Positions 14,767-22,376 of a DNA stretch of 24,911 nucleotides are shown piece after piece. Under the pieces are notes generated by a model. The model searched no databases, was not told the DNA's origin, and worked only from the letters and a program-made list of their open reading frames with translations. The position numbers and the translations under genes were made by a program. Location: NCBI GenBank assembly GCA_046729855.1, contig JBKPHM010000145.1:1-24911 (forward strand), written 5' to 3'. Position 1 is the first letter of the stretch. Each line of letters begins with the position of its first letter. The stretch comes from DATHSY01 sp046729855 (lineage in GTDB: Bacteria; Actinomycetota; UBA4738; HRBIN12).

Positions 14767-15087
14767 ATGATGTCGACCACAGCCGACCAGCCGGTCCTCG
14801 ACCTGCTCGGCGAGATGACCCTCGACTCGATCGAGCGGTCGGATCTTGACCCGAAGACGCTCATGCTCGTTCGCCTCGCGGCGCTCGTGGCCGTTCAGGC
14901 GCCACCGGCCTCGTACGTGATGAACCTGGCGGTCGCCAAGGAGGTCGGCCTCACCCCCGAGCAGATCCAGTCCGTGCTGATCGCCGTGTCCCCGATCGTC
15001 GGAACACCTCACGTCGTCGCCGCGATCGGAAACATCGCGCGAGGCCTGGGGATGGTGATCGCGACGCTCGACGAGGACACGGAGTAA
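14767..15087 (+). CDS. Carboxymuconolactone decarboxylase-like (AhpD-fold) protein
   Basis: A small all-helical 106-residue protein of the carboxymuconolactone decarboxylase-like superfamily. LDPKTLMLVRLAALVAVQAPPASYVMNLAVAKEVGLTPEQIQSVLIAVSPIVGTPHVVAAI follows the family's helix pattern, with the GLTPEQIQ turn and the PIVGTP segment. It has no CxxC pair, so it is not an AhpD-type peroxidase partner, and the catalytic role is unknown. It uses a strong Shine-Dalgarno (AAGGAGG, 4-7 nt before the double ATG at 14767/14770), unlike the leaderless genes further left. The SHOCT membrane protein follows 40 nt downstream, probably on the same mRNA. Confidence 0.78.
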   Translation: MMSTTADQPVLDLLGEMTLDSIERSDLDPKTLMLVRLAALVAVQAPPASYVMNLAVAKEVGLTPEQIQSVLIAVSPIVGTPHVVAAIGNIARGLGMVIATLDEDTE

Positions 15088-15127
15088 CGGACGGGAACCA
15101 GCGAAGCGAGAGAAAGGAAGATGGCAG

Positions 15128-15493
15128 ATGGAATGGTCCTTCGGTGACGTGCTGCTGTCGATGTTGGCATTCTTCTTCTGGCTGATGTTCATCTGGATGT
15201 TCATCGCGGTCTTCGGGGACATCTTCCGGCGCGATGATCTGTCGGGGTGGGCGAAGGCTGGGTGGGTCTTCCTGATCTTCATCCTCCCGCTGCTCGGGAT
15301 CCTGATCTACATGATCGCCCGGCCGAAGATGACCGAACAGGATCGACAGATGGTCGCCGCCGTCCAGGAGCGGGAACGCCGACTGGCCGGGTACTCCGCC
15401 GCCGACGAGGTCGCTAAGCTCGCGCAGCTGCGCGACCAGGGTGAGATCTCGGCCGACGAGTACAACCGCCTGAAGGCGCGAGCGACGACCTGA
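15128..15493 (+). CDS. SHOCT domain membrane protein with PLDc_N-like transmembrane region
   Basis: A 121-residue protein. Two membrane spans (about 8-31 and 43-63) are separated by RRDDLSGWAKAGW, the pattern of the PLDc_N domain found in actinobacterial small membrane proteins. A charged linker leads to a C-terminal SHOCT motif (EVAKLAQLRDQGEISADEYNRLKARA, two short helices). SHOCT is thought to mediate oligomerisation. The function is unknown. ATG 15128 is in frame; ATG 15121 just upstream is not. The purine-rich GAGAAAGGAAG at about 15110-15120 can serve as ribosome binding site. Confidence 0.8.
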   Translation: MEWSFGDVLLSMLAFFFWLMFIWMFIAVFGDIFRRDDLSGWAKAGWVFLIFILPLLGILIYMIARPKMTEQDRQMVAAVQERERRLAGYSAADEVAKLAQLRDQGEISADEYNRLKARATT

Positions 15494-15510
15494 GGCAGCG
15501 CGCGCGAGCG

Positions 15511-15894
15511 ATGGCGATGCCGGCACCTCGGCACGTCGTCCTGCCGATCGTCGCCGTGCTGGCGTGCACGTCGGTCGCGTGCTCCGAGGAGACCAAGGAC
15601 CGGCTCCGCGAGCTTGCCGCGAGCCGCACGCCCAGCCGGTCGCTGTCGCCCCCGGCGAGCTTGTCTGTCCGGCCGACGCAGGAACCGACGGGCGAACGGA
15701 CCCCAGTGGCCTCGCCGACGCAGGAAGCAAGCGACCTCGCCCAGCCGTCGCCCGTCGCCGCCGAGGAGCCGGCGACGGACGGGTCGGCACCCTGGGTCGT
15801 TCTCGTGTTCGTCGCGATCCTCGCCGGCGTCGCGGTCGGCGTGTACGTGGTCACGAAGCGTCGTTCCGCGCCCGACGCGAGCGACGGGCGGTGA
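15511..15894 (+). CDS. Putative lipoprotein or secreted protein with C-terminal membrane anchor
   Basis: 127 residues with no family recognised. An N-terminal hydrophobic stretch (LPIVAVLACTSVAC) has lipobox-like Cys residues at 19 and 24, so export and lipidation are plausible. A Ser/Thr/Pro-rich low-complexity stalk follows, with PTQE twice. A strong transmembrane helix (WVVLVFVAILAGVAVGVYVV) and basic KRR stop-transfer complete it. The layout suggests an extracytoplasmic stalk held at its C-terminal end. It begins 17 nt after the SHOCT gene and is probably co-transcribed. ATG 15517 is an alternative start. Confidence 0.6.
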   Translation: MAMPAPRHVVLPIVAVLACTSVACSEETKDRLRELAASRTPSRSLSPPASLSVRPTQEPTGERTPVASPTQEASDLAQPSPVAAEEPATDGSAPWVVLVFVAILAGVAVGVYVVTKRRSAPDASDGR

Positions 15895-16124
15895 TCGCAT
15901 GGACGCGCCAGGCGGTGGATCTGGCGGACATGATGCTCACGCTGGCGCTGCGGAACGAGTCCGATCGGGTGTTCGAGCGAGCGACCCTTCAAGGAACCCG
16001 CGCCGCAACCGCCGATCACGATCCAGCGATGGAGCGCTCGCCGTACGGTACTCCTCGTTCTCGCCGTCCTCGCAGTGCCTCGTGATCCTGTCGTGACGAT
16101 CGACGCGATCATGGCCGGCCTGCG
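15895..16124. other. Stretch without a confident gene
   Basis: A 64-codon open frame starts at GTG 15891, overlapping the previous stop as GTGA, and ends at 16085. It contains the helical-looking VDLADMMLTLALRNESDRVF but no recognisable domain, and its second half is basic low complexity. It could be a small coupled gene or a decayed remnant. No RNA structure or repeat stands out. Confidence 0.3.
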
Positions 16125-16724
16125 GTGAGGGACGACTCCGCGCCCAACGTCGCGCTCGCGATCGCCGGCCTCACGCTGTTCGAGGGCAGCAGGATCCTGG
16201 CGAGGCGCCGGATCCATCGCCTGGAGGAAGGTGTGTTCCGCGCGGCGAACGGAGCGTCCGACCGGCTCCGGATCCCGGTCCGAACGGCGATGCAGGCCGG
16301 CACATACGGGACGGTTCCGGCCGTTGCGGCGGTGGCCTTCCTGGCGGGGCGCCGGCGGCTCGCCGTCGAGGTCGCCGTCGGCGGAACGACGGCGTGGCTG
16401 CTCGCCAAGGCGGCGAAGCCGCTCGCCGGCCGGCCCAGACCCGGGCGCGTGCTGCCCGAGGTGCGGACCCGTGAGGCGATCGCGGGGGACCTGGGATGGG
16501 TATCGGGTCACACCGCCGTCTCGACGACGCTCGCCCTGCTTCTCGGCCCCGCGGTGCCCTGCCGTCGACGTCCGCTTCTAGCATGGATCGTCGCGATCAC
16601 CGCGTTCGGCAGGATGTACGTCGGAGCGCACCTGCCCTTGGACCTCGTAGGTGGCGCGGGCCTCGGGATGATGATCGCGGCAGCGGTGCGTGCGGCAGGC
16701 GAGGCCGACGGGGCGTATCCCTAG
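16125..16724 (+). CDS. PAP2 family phosphatase
   Basis: A 199-residue membrane phosphatase of the PAP2/type 2 phosphatidic acid phosphatase superfamily. The three-part active site is present: KxxxxxxRP (Lys98, Arg105, Pro106 in KPLAGRPRP), SGH (127-129) and GRMYVGAHLPLD (Arg163, His169, Asp173), with Gly instead of Ser before the Arg. Four to five membrane spans surround it. Substrates of the family include phosphatidate, undecaprenyl diphosphate and related lipid phosphates, and the choice is not visible here. GTG 16125 is the first start in frame. Its TAG shares the CTAG with the corrected stop of the convergent AI-2E gene. Confidence 0.87.
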   Translation: MRDDSAPNVALAIAGLTLFEGSRILARRRIHRLEEGVFRAANGASDRLRIPVRTAMQAGTYGTVPAVAAVAFLAGRRRLAVEVAVGGTTAWLLAKAAKPLAGRPRPGRVLPEVRTREAIAGDLGWVSGHTAVSTTLALLLGPAVPCRRRPLLAWIVAITAFGRMYVGAHLPLDLVGGAGLGMMIAAAVRAAGEADGAYP

Positions 16725-17864
16725 GGAGGCTCGGGGGCAGCGACGGTCAGCTCGTCGAACAGGCCGGGCGTCGTCGAGATCGGCCACCGTGCGGACGACC
16801 ACGGATGTCACCGGAGCCGCCAGCACCGCGCCCGTCACCCCGAACAGGAGCGTTCCCGCGGTCGTCGCGATCAGCACGACCACGGGATGAAGGCGGAGCG
16901 GCCGCCCGAACGCGAACGGCTCGAGGAGGTTCTGGAGCGTGTTGTTCGCGAGCAGGACGATGGCGAGGGCGAGCAACGCATCGGACAGCCCGCCGGAGCC
17001 GAGGGCGACGACGACGGCGAGCGCTCCCGAGACGAACGCCCCGAGATACGGGACGTAGCTCGTCAGGAACGTCACGAGCGCGATCGGGCCTACGAGCGGC
17101 ACGCCGATCAGCCACAGCCCGATGGCGACCGTCGCGGCGTTGGCCGCGCCGATCAGCGTGAGGCCGAGCGCGTACGCGCGGAACACGTGCACGGCATCGT
17201 CGAGGATCCGCTGCCCGAGCTCCCGCGGCACCCCCATGCCCAGATGCCCGGCGGTCCAATGTAGGAGCACGTACCAGTCCTTGAGGATGAACAGAAGCAG
17301 GAAGATCGCCAGGCCGACGCCGACGAGGAGTGTCCCCACCGATCCGAGGGCGGGACCGACGACCCCCCCAAGCAGCAGCTCGAGCCCCGACCGAACCGCC
17401 CGCGTGACGGTCTCAGGATCGAGCTCGATGTAGCCGAGCGCGCCGCGAGCTTCGTCCATCGCCGCCGACGCCGCGGCCGCGATCCGAGCGCCCTGCTCGA
17501 CGACGACCCGGACCACGATCACCGTCGTGCCGAGCACGATCGCGATCCCCAGCAGGAGGACGAGCGTCGCCCCGAGCCACCTCGGGAGGTGGAGCCGCTC
17601 CAGGCCGTCGACGAGCGGTACCACGATCGCGGCAAGGACCACCGCCGCGACGAGCGGGATCAGCAGGCCGCTCACGCTGGCGAAGAACAGCGCGACGACG
17701 ACGAGCACGCCGACGATGCCGAGGAGAAGCCATGCGGCGCGGCCGGCCGTCGCGAACCAGTGCGGGATCCGGACGGACACGATCGACCGGGCCGCCTCCT
17801 CGAGGGCCTCGCCGCGGTCGTGGATCGGCCGAGATCTCCTCGACCCGCGCACTCCCCGGCTCAC
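16721..17864 (-). CDS. AI-2E family transporter with a probable frameshift near the C-terminus
   Basis: About 380 residues of an AI-2E/PerM-type permease, only distantly like the one at 10109. It has paired N-terminal spans (AAWLLLGIVGVLVVVALFF, GLLIPLVAAVVLAAIVVPLV), a long soluble loop, and FLTSYVPYLGAFVSGALAVV, NNTLQNLLEPFAFGRPLRLHP and a C-terminal GAVLAAPVTSVVVRTVADLDDA. As read, the frame continues about 60 codons into the PAP2 gene (to 16578) with low-complexity basic sequence. Removing one base from the GGG at 16766-16768 gives ADLDDAGLFDELTVAAPEPP and a stop at 16721-16723, a natural AI-2E end. GTG 17864 has a Shine-Dalgarno GGAGG upstream. Confidence 0.85.
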
Positions 17865-17951
17865 GGCAGCCCGCCTCCGGTGCTCCGTCGCCCTGATCGA
17901 TGCCTGATCGAAGGCTGGATCGCCTCGTCGGCTAGTTGTTCAGGCCGACCT

Positions 17952-17977
17952 CCGAGACTTCGACCCGAGACTTCGAC
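17952..17977. repeat. 13-bp tandem duplication downstream of hdeD
   Basis: CCGAGACTTCGAC occurs twice in perfect tandem, ending 3 nt before the hdeD-like stop. It is bracketed by a direct repeat of TTCAGGCCG (17939-17947 and 17980-17988). This looks like a local duplication; no terminator hairpin is evident. Confidence 0.65.
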
Positions 17978-17980
17978 GCT

Positions 17981-18571
17981 TCAGGCCGCCACGCGCTCGA
18001 GCCGCCGAAGGCTGAACGCCGTCGCGATCTCGTTGATCCCGCGCAGGATCGCGGAGAACCCGACCCAGATGATGATCAGCGTGGCTCTAGCCGGGAAGAA
18101 CTGCTGCGACGCCCAGAAGCCGAGCAGGATCTCAAGGATGCCCGCAGCCAGGCCGAGCCCCCACAGGTCGTTCACGGGCTTGGTGACGACCGACGCGGTA
18201 ATGTCGAGGCTCCCCTTCAGCACGAGCAGGAAGCCGAGGATCGACGCGAGCTCCCAGAAGGCACCGATCGGGTGCACGAACGCCCAGATCGACCCGACCG
18301 CGAACAGCACGGCGAGCAGCCAGTGCGCCCAGCGCCAACCCGGCGCGGACATCGCCGCGACGACCTCGGTAGCCGCTGCGAACCCCAGCACGACACCCAG
18401 CAGGACCCCGACCGCGGTGATCGATGTGACGTCGAAGCGCAGGATCACGAGCGCCGCGATCAGCCACAGGACACCGGTGATCAGGAACAGCCACCACGGT
18501 CCGCGAGCCTGCTCGAGTTCCCGTTCGGCTTCGTGCAAGCGCACGGTCCTGTCGTCGCTTCTGGTCTCCAT
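17981..18571 (-). CDS. HdeD family membrane protein
   Basis: 196 residues with six transmembrane segments arranged as three hairpins, the HdeD/DUF308 pattern: FLITGVLWLIAALVILRFD, AVGVLLGVVLGFAAATEVV, WAHWLLAVLFAVGSIWAF, GAFWELASILGFLLVLKGSLDI, LWGLGLAAGILEILLGFWAS and LIIIWVGFSAILRGINEIATAF. E. coli HdeD supports acid resistance at high cell density; the molecular activity is unknown. ATG 18571 has a Shine-Dalgarno (GGGAGGG). A 131-nt gap separates it from the preceding membrane gene on the same strand, so it may be the last gene of the arc operon or have its own promoter. Confidence 0.85.
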   Translation of the reverse strand: METRSDDRTVRLHEAERELEQARGPWWLFLITGVLWLIAALVILRFDVTSITAVGVLLGVVLGFAAATEVVAAMSAPGWRWAHWLLAVLFAVGSIWAFVHPIGAFWELASILGFLLVLKGSLDITASVVTKPVNDLWGLGLAAGILEILLGFWASQQFFPARATLIIIWVGFSAILRGINEIATAFSLRRLERVAA

Positions 18572-18641
18572 CGGATCCCTCCCATCAACGGCGGGTACGT
18601 CCGGGGCATGTTCACTTTCGTTCGGCCAGGATGAGATGCCG

Positions 18642-18658
18642 TCACCCCGAACGGGTGA
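18642..18658. promoter_or_regulatory. Inverted repeat upstream of hdeD
   Basis: TCACCC and GGGTGA form a perfect 6-bp stem around a 5-nt loop (CGAAC) in the 131-nt gap before hdeD. A wider imperfect repeat (TTCAC...TTCGG at 18611-18625 against CCGAA...GTGAA at 18647-18659) overlaps it. It could be an operator or an mRNA hairpin; there is no T-run for a terminator. Confidence 0.35.
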
Positions 18659-18702
18659 ATCGGCTGGCGGGGTCAGCCCAACCCGTGCGACCACCGTGGC
18701 CG

Positions 18703-19110
18703 TCAGGCGGCGACGTCGCGTCCGTGGACGGTGAGCGCCCAGACCACGGCGACGGCGGCGACCGCGATCAGGATCCCCCAGACGGGGTACCAGGGGATCC
18801 AGCCGAACGCCGCGACGCCGGAGAGGATCGCAAGGATCACGCCGATCGTCCTCGCCCAGACCGCGCCTGTGAACACGCCCAGGCCGGCGAGCACGATCAA
18901 GACGCCGAGGCCCATGTGGATCCACCCCCACGTCGTGAGGTCGAACTTCAGGATGTAGTCCGGCAGCGGGACGAAGACCTCGTCCTCGAAGAGCGCCGAG
19001 AGGCCGGCGATGAACTGCCAGCAGCCGAGCATGAGCATCATGAAGCCGGCGAACCATATCCAGCCGACGGCCCAGACGCTCGGCTCCCGCTGACCCATCT
19101 GAGAGCTCAT
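18703..19110 (-). CDS. Small four-span membrane protein (DUF7144-like)
   Basis: 135 residues with four hydrophobic helices and the layout of the actinobacterial small membrane family often labelled DUF7144: VWAVGWIWFAGFMMLMLGCW, then an extracytoplasmic loop FEDEVFVPLPDYILKFDLTTWGWIHM, then GVLIVLAGLGVFTG, ILAILSGVAAFGWIPWYPVWGILIAV and VWALTVHGRDVAA. The function is unknown. ATG 19110 is chosen because a Shine-Dalgarno AAAGGAG lies 6 nt upstream; the earlier ATG 19128 has none. It begins 22 nt after the yfcC-like stop, so it belongs to the arc transcript. Confidence 0.8.
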   Translation of the reverse strand: MSSQMGQREPSVWAVGWIWFAGFMMLMLGCWQFIAGLSALFEDEVFVPLPDYILKFDLTTWGWIHMGLGVLIVLAGLGVFTGAVWARTIGVILAILSGVAAFGWIPWYPVWGILIAVAAVAVVWALTVHGRDVAA

Positions 19111-19132
19111 CCGATCTCCTTTCTGCATCCGT

Positions 19133-20626
19133 TCACGCGATCACCGCGCCGACACCGAGGATGACGATCGTCACCACCGCCAGCATCGCCAGCAGCGGCC
19201 ACACGAAGCGTAGGTACGTCCCGTACGGGACCCGCGCGATCGCGAGCCCGCCCATGACGACTGCCGACGTCGGGATGAACAGGTTCATCAATCCGTTCGC
19301 CGTCTGGTAGGCGGTGACGACCAGATCCTTCGGGACGGCCGCGAACCCGGCGAGCGGCGCCATGATCGGCATCGCGACCGTCGCCAGACCGGACGACGAC
19401 GGGATCAGGAATGACAGCGGCAGGAACAGCAGGTACATCACGATCGAGAACGCGACCTTGCCGACGTCGCCGAGGGCGAGCTCGGCCCAGTGAAGCACGG
19501 TGTCGGTGATCTCACCGTTGTTCATGATCACCGTGATCCCTCGCGCGATGCCGATGATCAGCGCGACGCCGAGGAGGTCGCGCGCGCCAGCAACGAACGT
19601 CTCGGTGAGATCTCCTTCCTTCATCCGCCCGATCAGGCCGATGATGATCGCGAACAGCAGGAACGACGCGGTCATCTCGGGGAACCACCACCACAGCGTC
19701 GGGATCGGGACGCCGAGATCTTCCCACGGGATGACGCCGTACATCATCACGACGAAGGCGAGACCGAAGACGGTCAGGATGACCTTGTTCCTGCCCGTCA
19801 GCGCCGCGACCTCGCCGTCCGCACCTGCGGCCTTGAAGTGCGCATCGTTCTCCTCCTTCATGTCGTACACGAGTGACTTCGACGGGTCGCCCTTAACGCG
19901 GTCTGCGTACCGACGGACGAAGACGATGCCGATCACCAGACCGAGGATCAGGATCACGAGACGCATGACGAAGCCCTCGCTGATCGACACGTCGGCGAAC
20001 CCGGAGGCGATCCCGGTCGCGAACGGGTTGATCGTCGAGCCGAGCACGCCGATGCCGCACCCGAGCAGCAGGATGGCCGCCCCGGTGAGTGCGTCGTAGC
20101 CGGCGGCAATCATCACCGTGATCACGAGCACGTAGAACGCCAGGCTCTCCTCGGCCATCCCGTACGTCGTGCCGCCGAGCGCGAACACGACCATCAGCGA
20201 CGGGATCATCAGGCGCTCCCTGCCCTCCAGGCGCCGCACGAGCGTCGAGATGCCCGCCTGGATCGCGCCGGTCCTCATCGTCACCCCGAGGAAACCGCCG
20301 ATCACGATGATGAACAGCGCGACGTCGATGGCGCCGAAGAGCGTCCCCGAGTTGTAGTAGTTGATGTTGCCCTTCCGGTCCTCGATCCCGTACAAGCCGT
20401 TGATCGGTGCGGTGAGCGAGTCGACGAGGATCCGTTGGGGGCTCGCTTCGACCTCGTGGTAGGTGCCGGGGACCGGCTCCCCCTTGCGGTTCACGTCATA
20501 CGTGCCGGCGGGGACGATCCAGGTCGCGATCGCGGCCAGGACGATCAATGCGAAGAGGATTGTGTACGCCGAGGGCAAGGTGAACCGGCGCTTTTTCTCC
20601 TCCCGGGTCTCGGGCAGCTCAACCAT
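19133..20626 (-). CDS. YfcC/ArcD family transporter, probable arginine/ornithine carrier
   Basis: A 497-residue membrane protein with about 12 spans of the YfcC family (DcuC-like fold). Typical features are the N-terminal YTILFALIVLAAIATWIVPAGTYD, ALGGTTYGMAEESLAFY, GIGVLGSTINPFATGIASGFA, FLIPSSSGLATVAMPIMAPLA and AYQTANGLMNLFIPTSAVVMGGLAIARVPYGTYLRF. Streptococcal ArcD, the arginine/ornithine antiporter, belongs to this family, so its place in an arc operon makes that role likely here. ATG 20626 overlaps the nhaC stop by 8 nt and has a GGAAGGA Shine-Dalgarno; ATG 20668 has none. Other family members carry peptides or C4-dicarboxylates, so the substrate is inference from context. Confidence 0.85.
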   Translation of the reverse strand: MVELPETREEKKRRFTLPSAYTILFALIVLAAIATWIVPAGTYDVNRKGEPVPGTYHEVEASPQRILVDSLTAPINGLYGIEDRKGNINYYNSGTLFGAIDVALFIIVIGGFLGVTMRTGAIQAGISTLVRRLEGRERLMIPSLMVVFALGGTTYGMAEESLAFYVLVITVMIAAGYDALTGAAILLLGCGIGVLGSTINPFATGIASGFADVSISEGFVMRLVILILGLVIGIVFVRRYADRVKGDPSKSLVYDMKEENDAHFKAAGADGEVAALTGRNKVILTVFGLAFVVMMYGVIPWEDLGVPIPTLWWWFPEMTASFLLFAIIIGLIGRMKEGDLTETFVAGARDLLGVALIIGIARGITVIMNNGEITDTVLHWAELALGDVGKVAFSIVMYLLFLPLSFLIPSSSGLATVAMPIMAPLAGFAAVPKDLVVTAYQTANGLMNLFIPTSAVVMGGLAIARVPYGTYLRFVWPLLAMLAVVTIVILGVGAVIA

Positions 20627-22193
20627 GCGATCCTTCCCCTCCTCCGGGTTGGTCTGCTTGGGTCCCATGGCCGACCGCTTGGGGCGGCGCGACCAAGGCC
20701 TCCCGGCCGCGTTCGGTCGGCGCGATCGTCGGCACCTTGAAGCCGATGAAGCCGTACACAACGTCGAGGACCGGGCTGAGGATGTTGAAGAAACAGTAGG
20801 GGAGGTATGTTCCTGTCGCGACCCCGAGAACGCCGGAGATGTAGGCGCCGCACGTGTTCCACGGCACGAGGACCGAGGTCACGGTTCCGGAATCCTCGAC
20901 CGCGCGCGAGAGCACCTGGGGGGCCAACCCGCGCCGGGCGAACTCCGCCCGATACATCCTGGCCGGGAGCACGTCGGCCACGTACTGGTCGCCCGCGATC
21001 ACGTTCAACCCGATCCCGCTCGCGTTCACAGCCAGGATGAGGCTCCCGCGGCTCCTCGCCCGCGAGACGATGGGCCGGAGGATCCGGTCCAGGAACCCGG
21101 CGTGCTCGACGACGGCGCCGAACGAGAGCGCTCCCAGCACGAGCCAGACCGTCGTCAACATGCTCGCCATGCCACCGCGTGAGAACAGCGTGTCGATCGC
21201 ATCCACGCCCGAGTTGCTGACGAACCCCGTCGCCATCGAGGCGAAGATGGCCTTGATCCCGGTCTCGACCGCGCCCAGACCTGGCTCGTCGACGAACGCT
21301 TTCACCGCGTCCGGCTGCGTGAAGAGCGCCAGTACCCCGGCGAAGAGCGCCGAGCCGAGGATCGAAAGGAACGGCGGCAAGCTCCGGAGCGAGAACACCA
21401 CCAGCAGCAAGAGCGGCAGCAGGGTCCAGGCGTTGATGGTGAACGCGCCCTCGAGCGCCGTCTGGGCGGCCTCGGTATTCGTCGCACCGGAAGGCTCGGC
21501 GTTGAACCCGATCAGTAGGAAGATCACGAGCGAGATGCCGAGCGCAGGCCCCGCCGTCCACCACATGTTGCGGATGTGTTGCACCGTCGTGACCCCGCCG
21601 ACGAGGCTCGGAACCAGGATCGTCGTCTCGGACAGGGGCGTCATCTTGTCGCCGAAGTAGGCACCGCTGATCACGGCGCCAGCCGCCACAGATTCGGAGA
21701 GCCCGAGCACCTTCGCCATCCCGACGAAGGCGACACCGAGCGTGCCGGCGGTCGTCCACGAGCTGCCGGTGACCATCCCGACCAGGGCGCAGATCGCCGC
21801 GCAGGCGAAGAAGAACAGCGTAGGCGTGAGCCAGCCGATCCCGAGATGGACGATGGTGGGGATCGTGCCGGCCATGTTCCACGTGCCCATCAGCGCACCG
21901 ACGGCCAGCAGGATGAAGATCGCGCCCAACGCGTTCGAGATCCCTCCGATCGCCGCCTCGGCGACGGACACGACCGAGTAGCCATTCTTGAACGCGATCA
22001 GGCTTGCGAACGCCGCGCTCAGGAAGAGCGCGACCTGCAGCGGGCCGTCCGTCGCCGCGATCCCGAAGAGCGCGATCGTCATCGCGATCATGACGATGAG
22101 GACGACCATCGGGAGGATGGCGTCGAGCATCGAAGGCGGCCGCGGCCGCGGCGCCGCTCCGACCGCGCGTTGACGATCCTCGTCGCCGGACAT
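20619..22193 (-). CDS. NhaC family antiporter
   Basis: A 524-residue antiporter of the NhaC family with about 12 spans. It carries the family core LIAFKNGYSVVSVAEAAIGGISNALGAIFILLAVGALMGTW, ICALVGMVTGSSWTTAGTLGVAF, AAGAVISGAYFGDKMTPLSET and a C-terminal NASGIGLNVIAGDQYVADVLPARMY followed by LSRAVEDSGTVTSVLVPWNTCG. NhaC members exchange Na+ for H+, or organic anions and amino acids coupled to Na+ or H+. In an arc locus it could extrude Na+ or carry arginine or ornithine. ATG 22193 is 9 nt after a TATAAG box, with GTG 22196 as alternative. The yfcC-like gene overlaps its end. Confidence 0.88.
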   Translation of the reverse strand: MSGDEDRQRAVGAAPRPRPPSMLDAILPMVVLIVMIAMTIALFGIAATDGPLQVALFLSAAFASLIAFKNGYSVVSVAEAAIGGISNALGAIFILLAVGALMGTWNMAGTIPTIVHLGIGWLTPTLFFFACAAICALVGMVTGSSWTTAGTLGVAFVGMAKVLGLSESVAAGAVISGAYFGDKMTPLSETTILVPSLVGGVTTVQHIRNMWWTAGPALGISLVIFLLIGFNAEPSGATNTEAAQTALEGAFTINAWTLLPLLLLVVFSLRSLPPFLSILGSALFAGVLALFTQPDAVKAFVDEPGLGAVETGIKAIFASMATGFVSNSGVDAIDTLFSRGGMASMLTTVWLVLGALSFGAVVEHAGFLDRILRPIVSRARSRGSLILAVNASGIGLNVIAGDQYVADVLPARMYRAEFARRGLAPQVLSRAVEDSGTVTSVLVPWNTCGAYISGVLGVATGTYLPYCFFNILSPVLDVVYGFIGFKVPTIAPTERGREALVAPPQAVGHGTQADQPGGGEGSHG

Positions 22194-22202
22194 CACGCCG
22201 CC

Positions 22203-22208
22203 CTTATA
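22203..22208 (-). promoter_or_regulatory. Possible internal -10 box before nhaC
   Basis: On the - strand TATAAG lies 6 nt before GTG 22196 and 9 nt before ATG 22193. It overlaps the TAA stop of the small peptide gene. It could give the transporter genes a secondary promoter inside the arc operon, or the AAGGGCGG may simply serve as a weak ribosome site. Confidence 0.3.
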
Positions 22209-22356
22209 CCGGCGCGATGGTGGAGACGTGGGACGCGTCCGCCATCGCGCCGACCTGCTGTGGGCCACGGTGATGATCGCGGCCTCTCGCGAACGCGACG
22301 AGACCCAGGACGAGGATCGCGACGATCATGACGACGACCCACCTACGACCGGTCAT
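22204..22356 (-). CDS. 50-residue single-span membrane peptide in the arc operon
   Basis: A short gene in the gap between arcA and nhaC. ATG 22356 is preceded by a GGGAGAGGTG Shine-Dalgarno region 7 nt upstream, and TAA is at 22206-22204. The product begins MTGRRWVVVMIVAILVLGLV, a basic N-terminus and one hydrophobic helix. A His/Arg-rich stretch (RGRDHHRGPQQ) and a polar tail ending STIAPV follow. The topology suggests a small inner-membrane peptide with either end cytoplasmic. It starts 20 nt after the arcA stop and ends 10 nt before nhaC, so the operon would be nearly gapless with it. No family is recognised. Confidence 0.6.
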   Translation of the reverse strand: MTGRRWVVVMIVAILVLGLVAFARGRDHHRGPQQVGAMADASHVSTIAPV

Positions 22357-22376
22357 CTCTGATCACCTCTCCCGGG

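Noticed and set aside
14616..14849. Short + strand open frame with an EKVEKEDDD-like end
   Set aside because: It spans the end of the receiver-like gene and the start of the CMD-like gene out of frame. The acidic stretch comes from the GTGGAAAAG repeat and the Shine-Dalgarno sequence.
14101..15282. A 393-codon open frame on the - strand
   Set aside because: It lies across the receiver-like and CMD-like genes, with no recognisable domain and biased composition.
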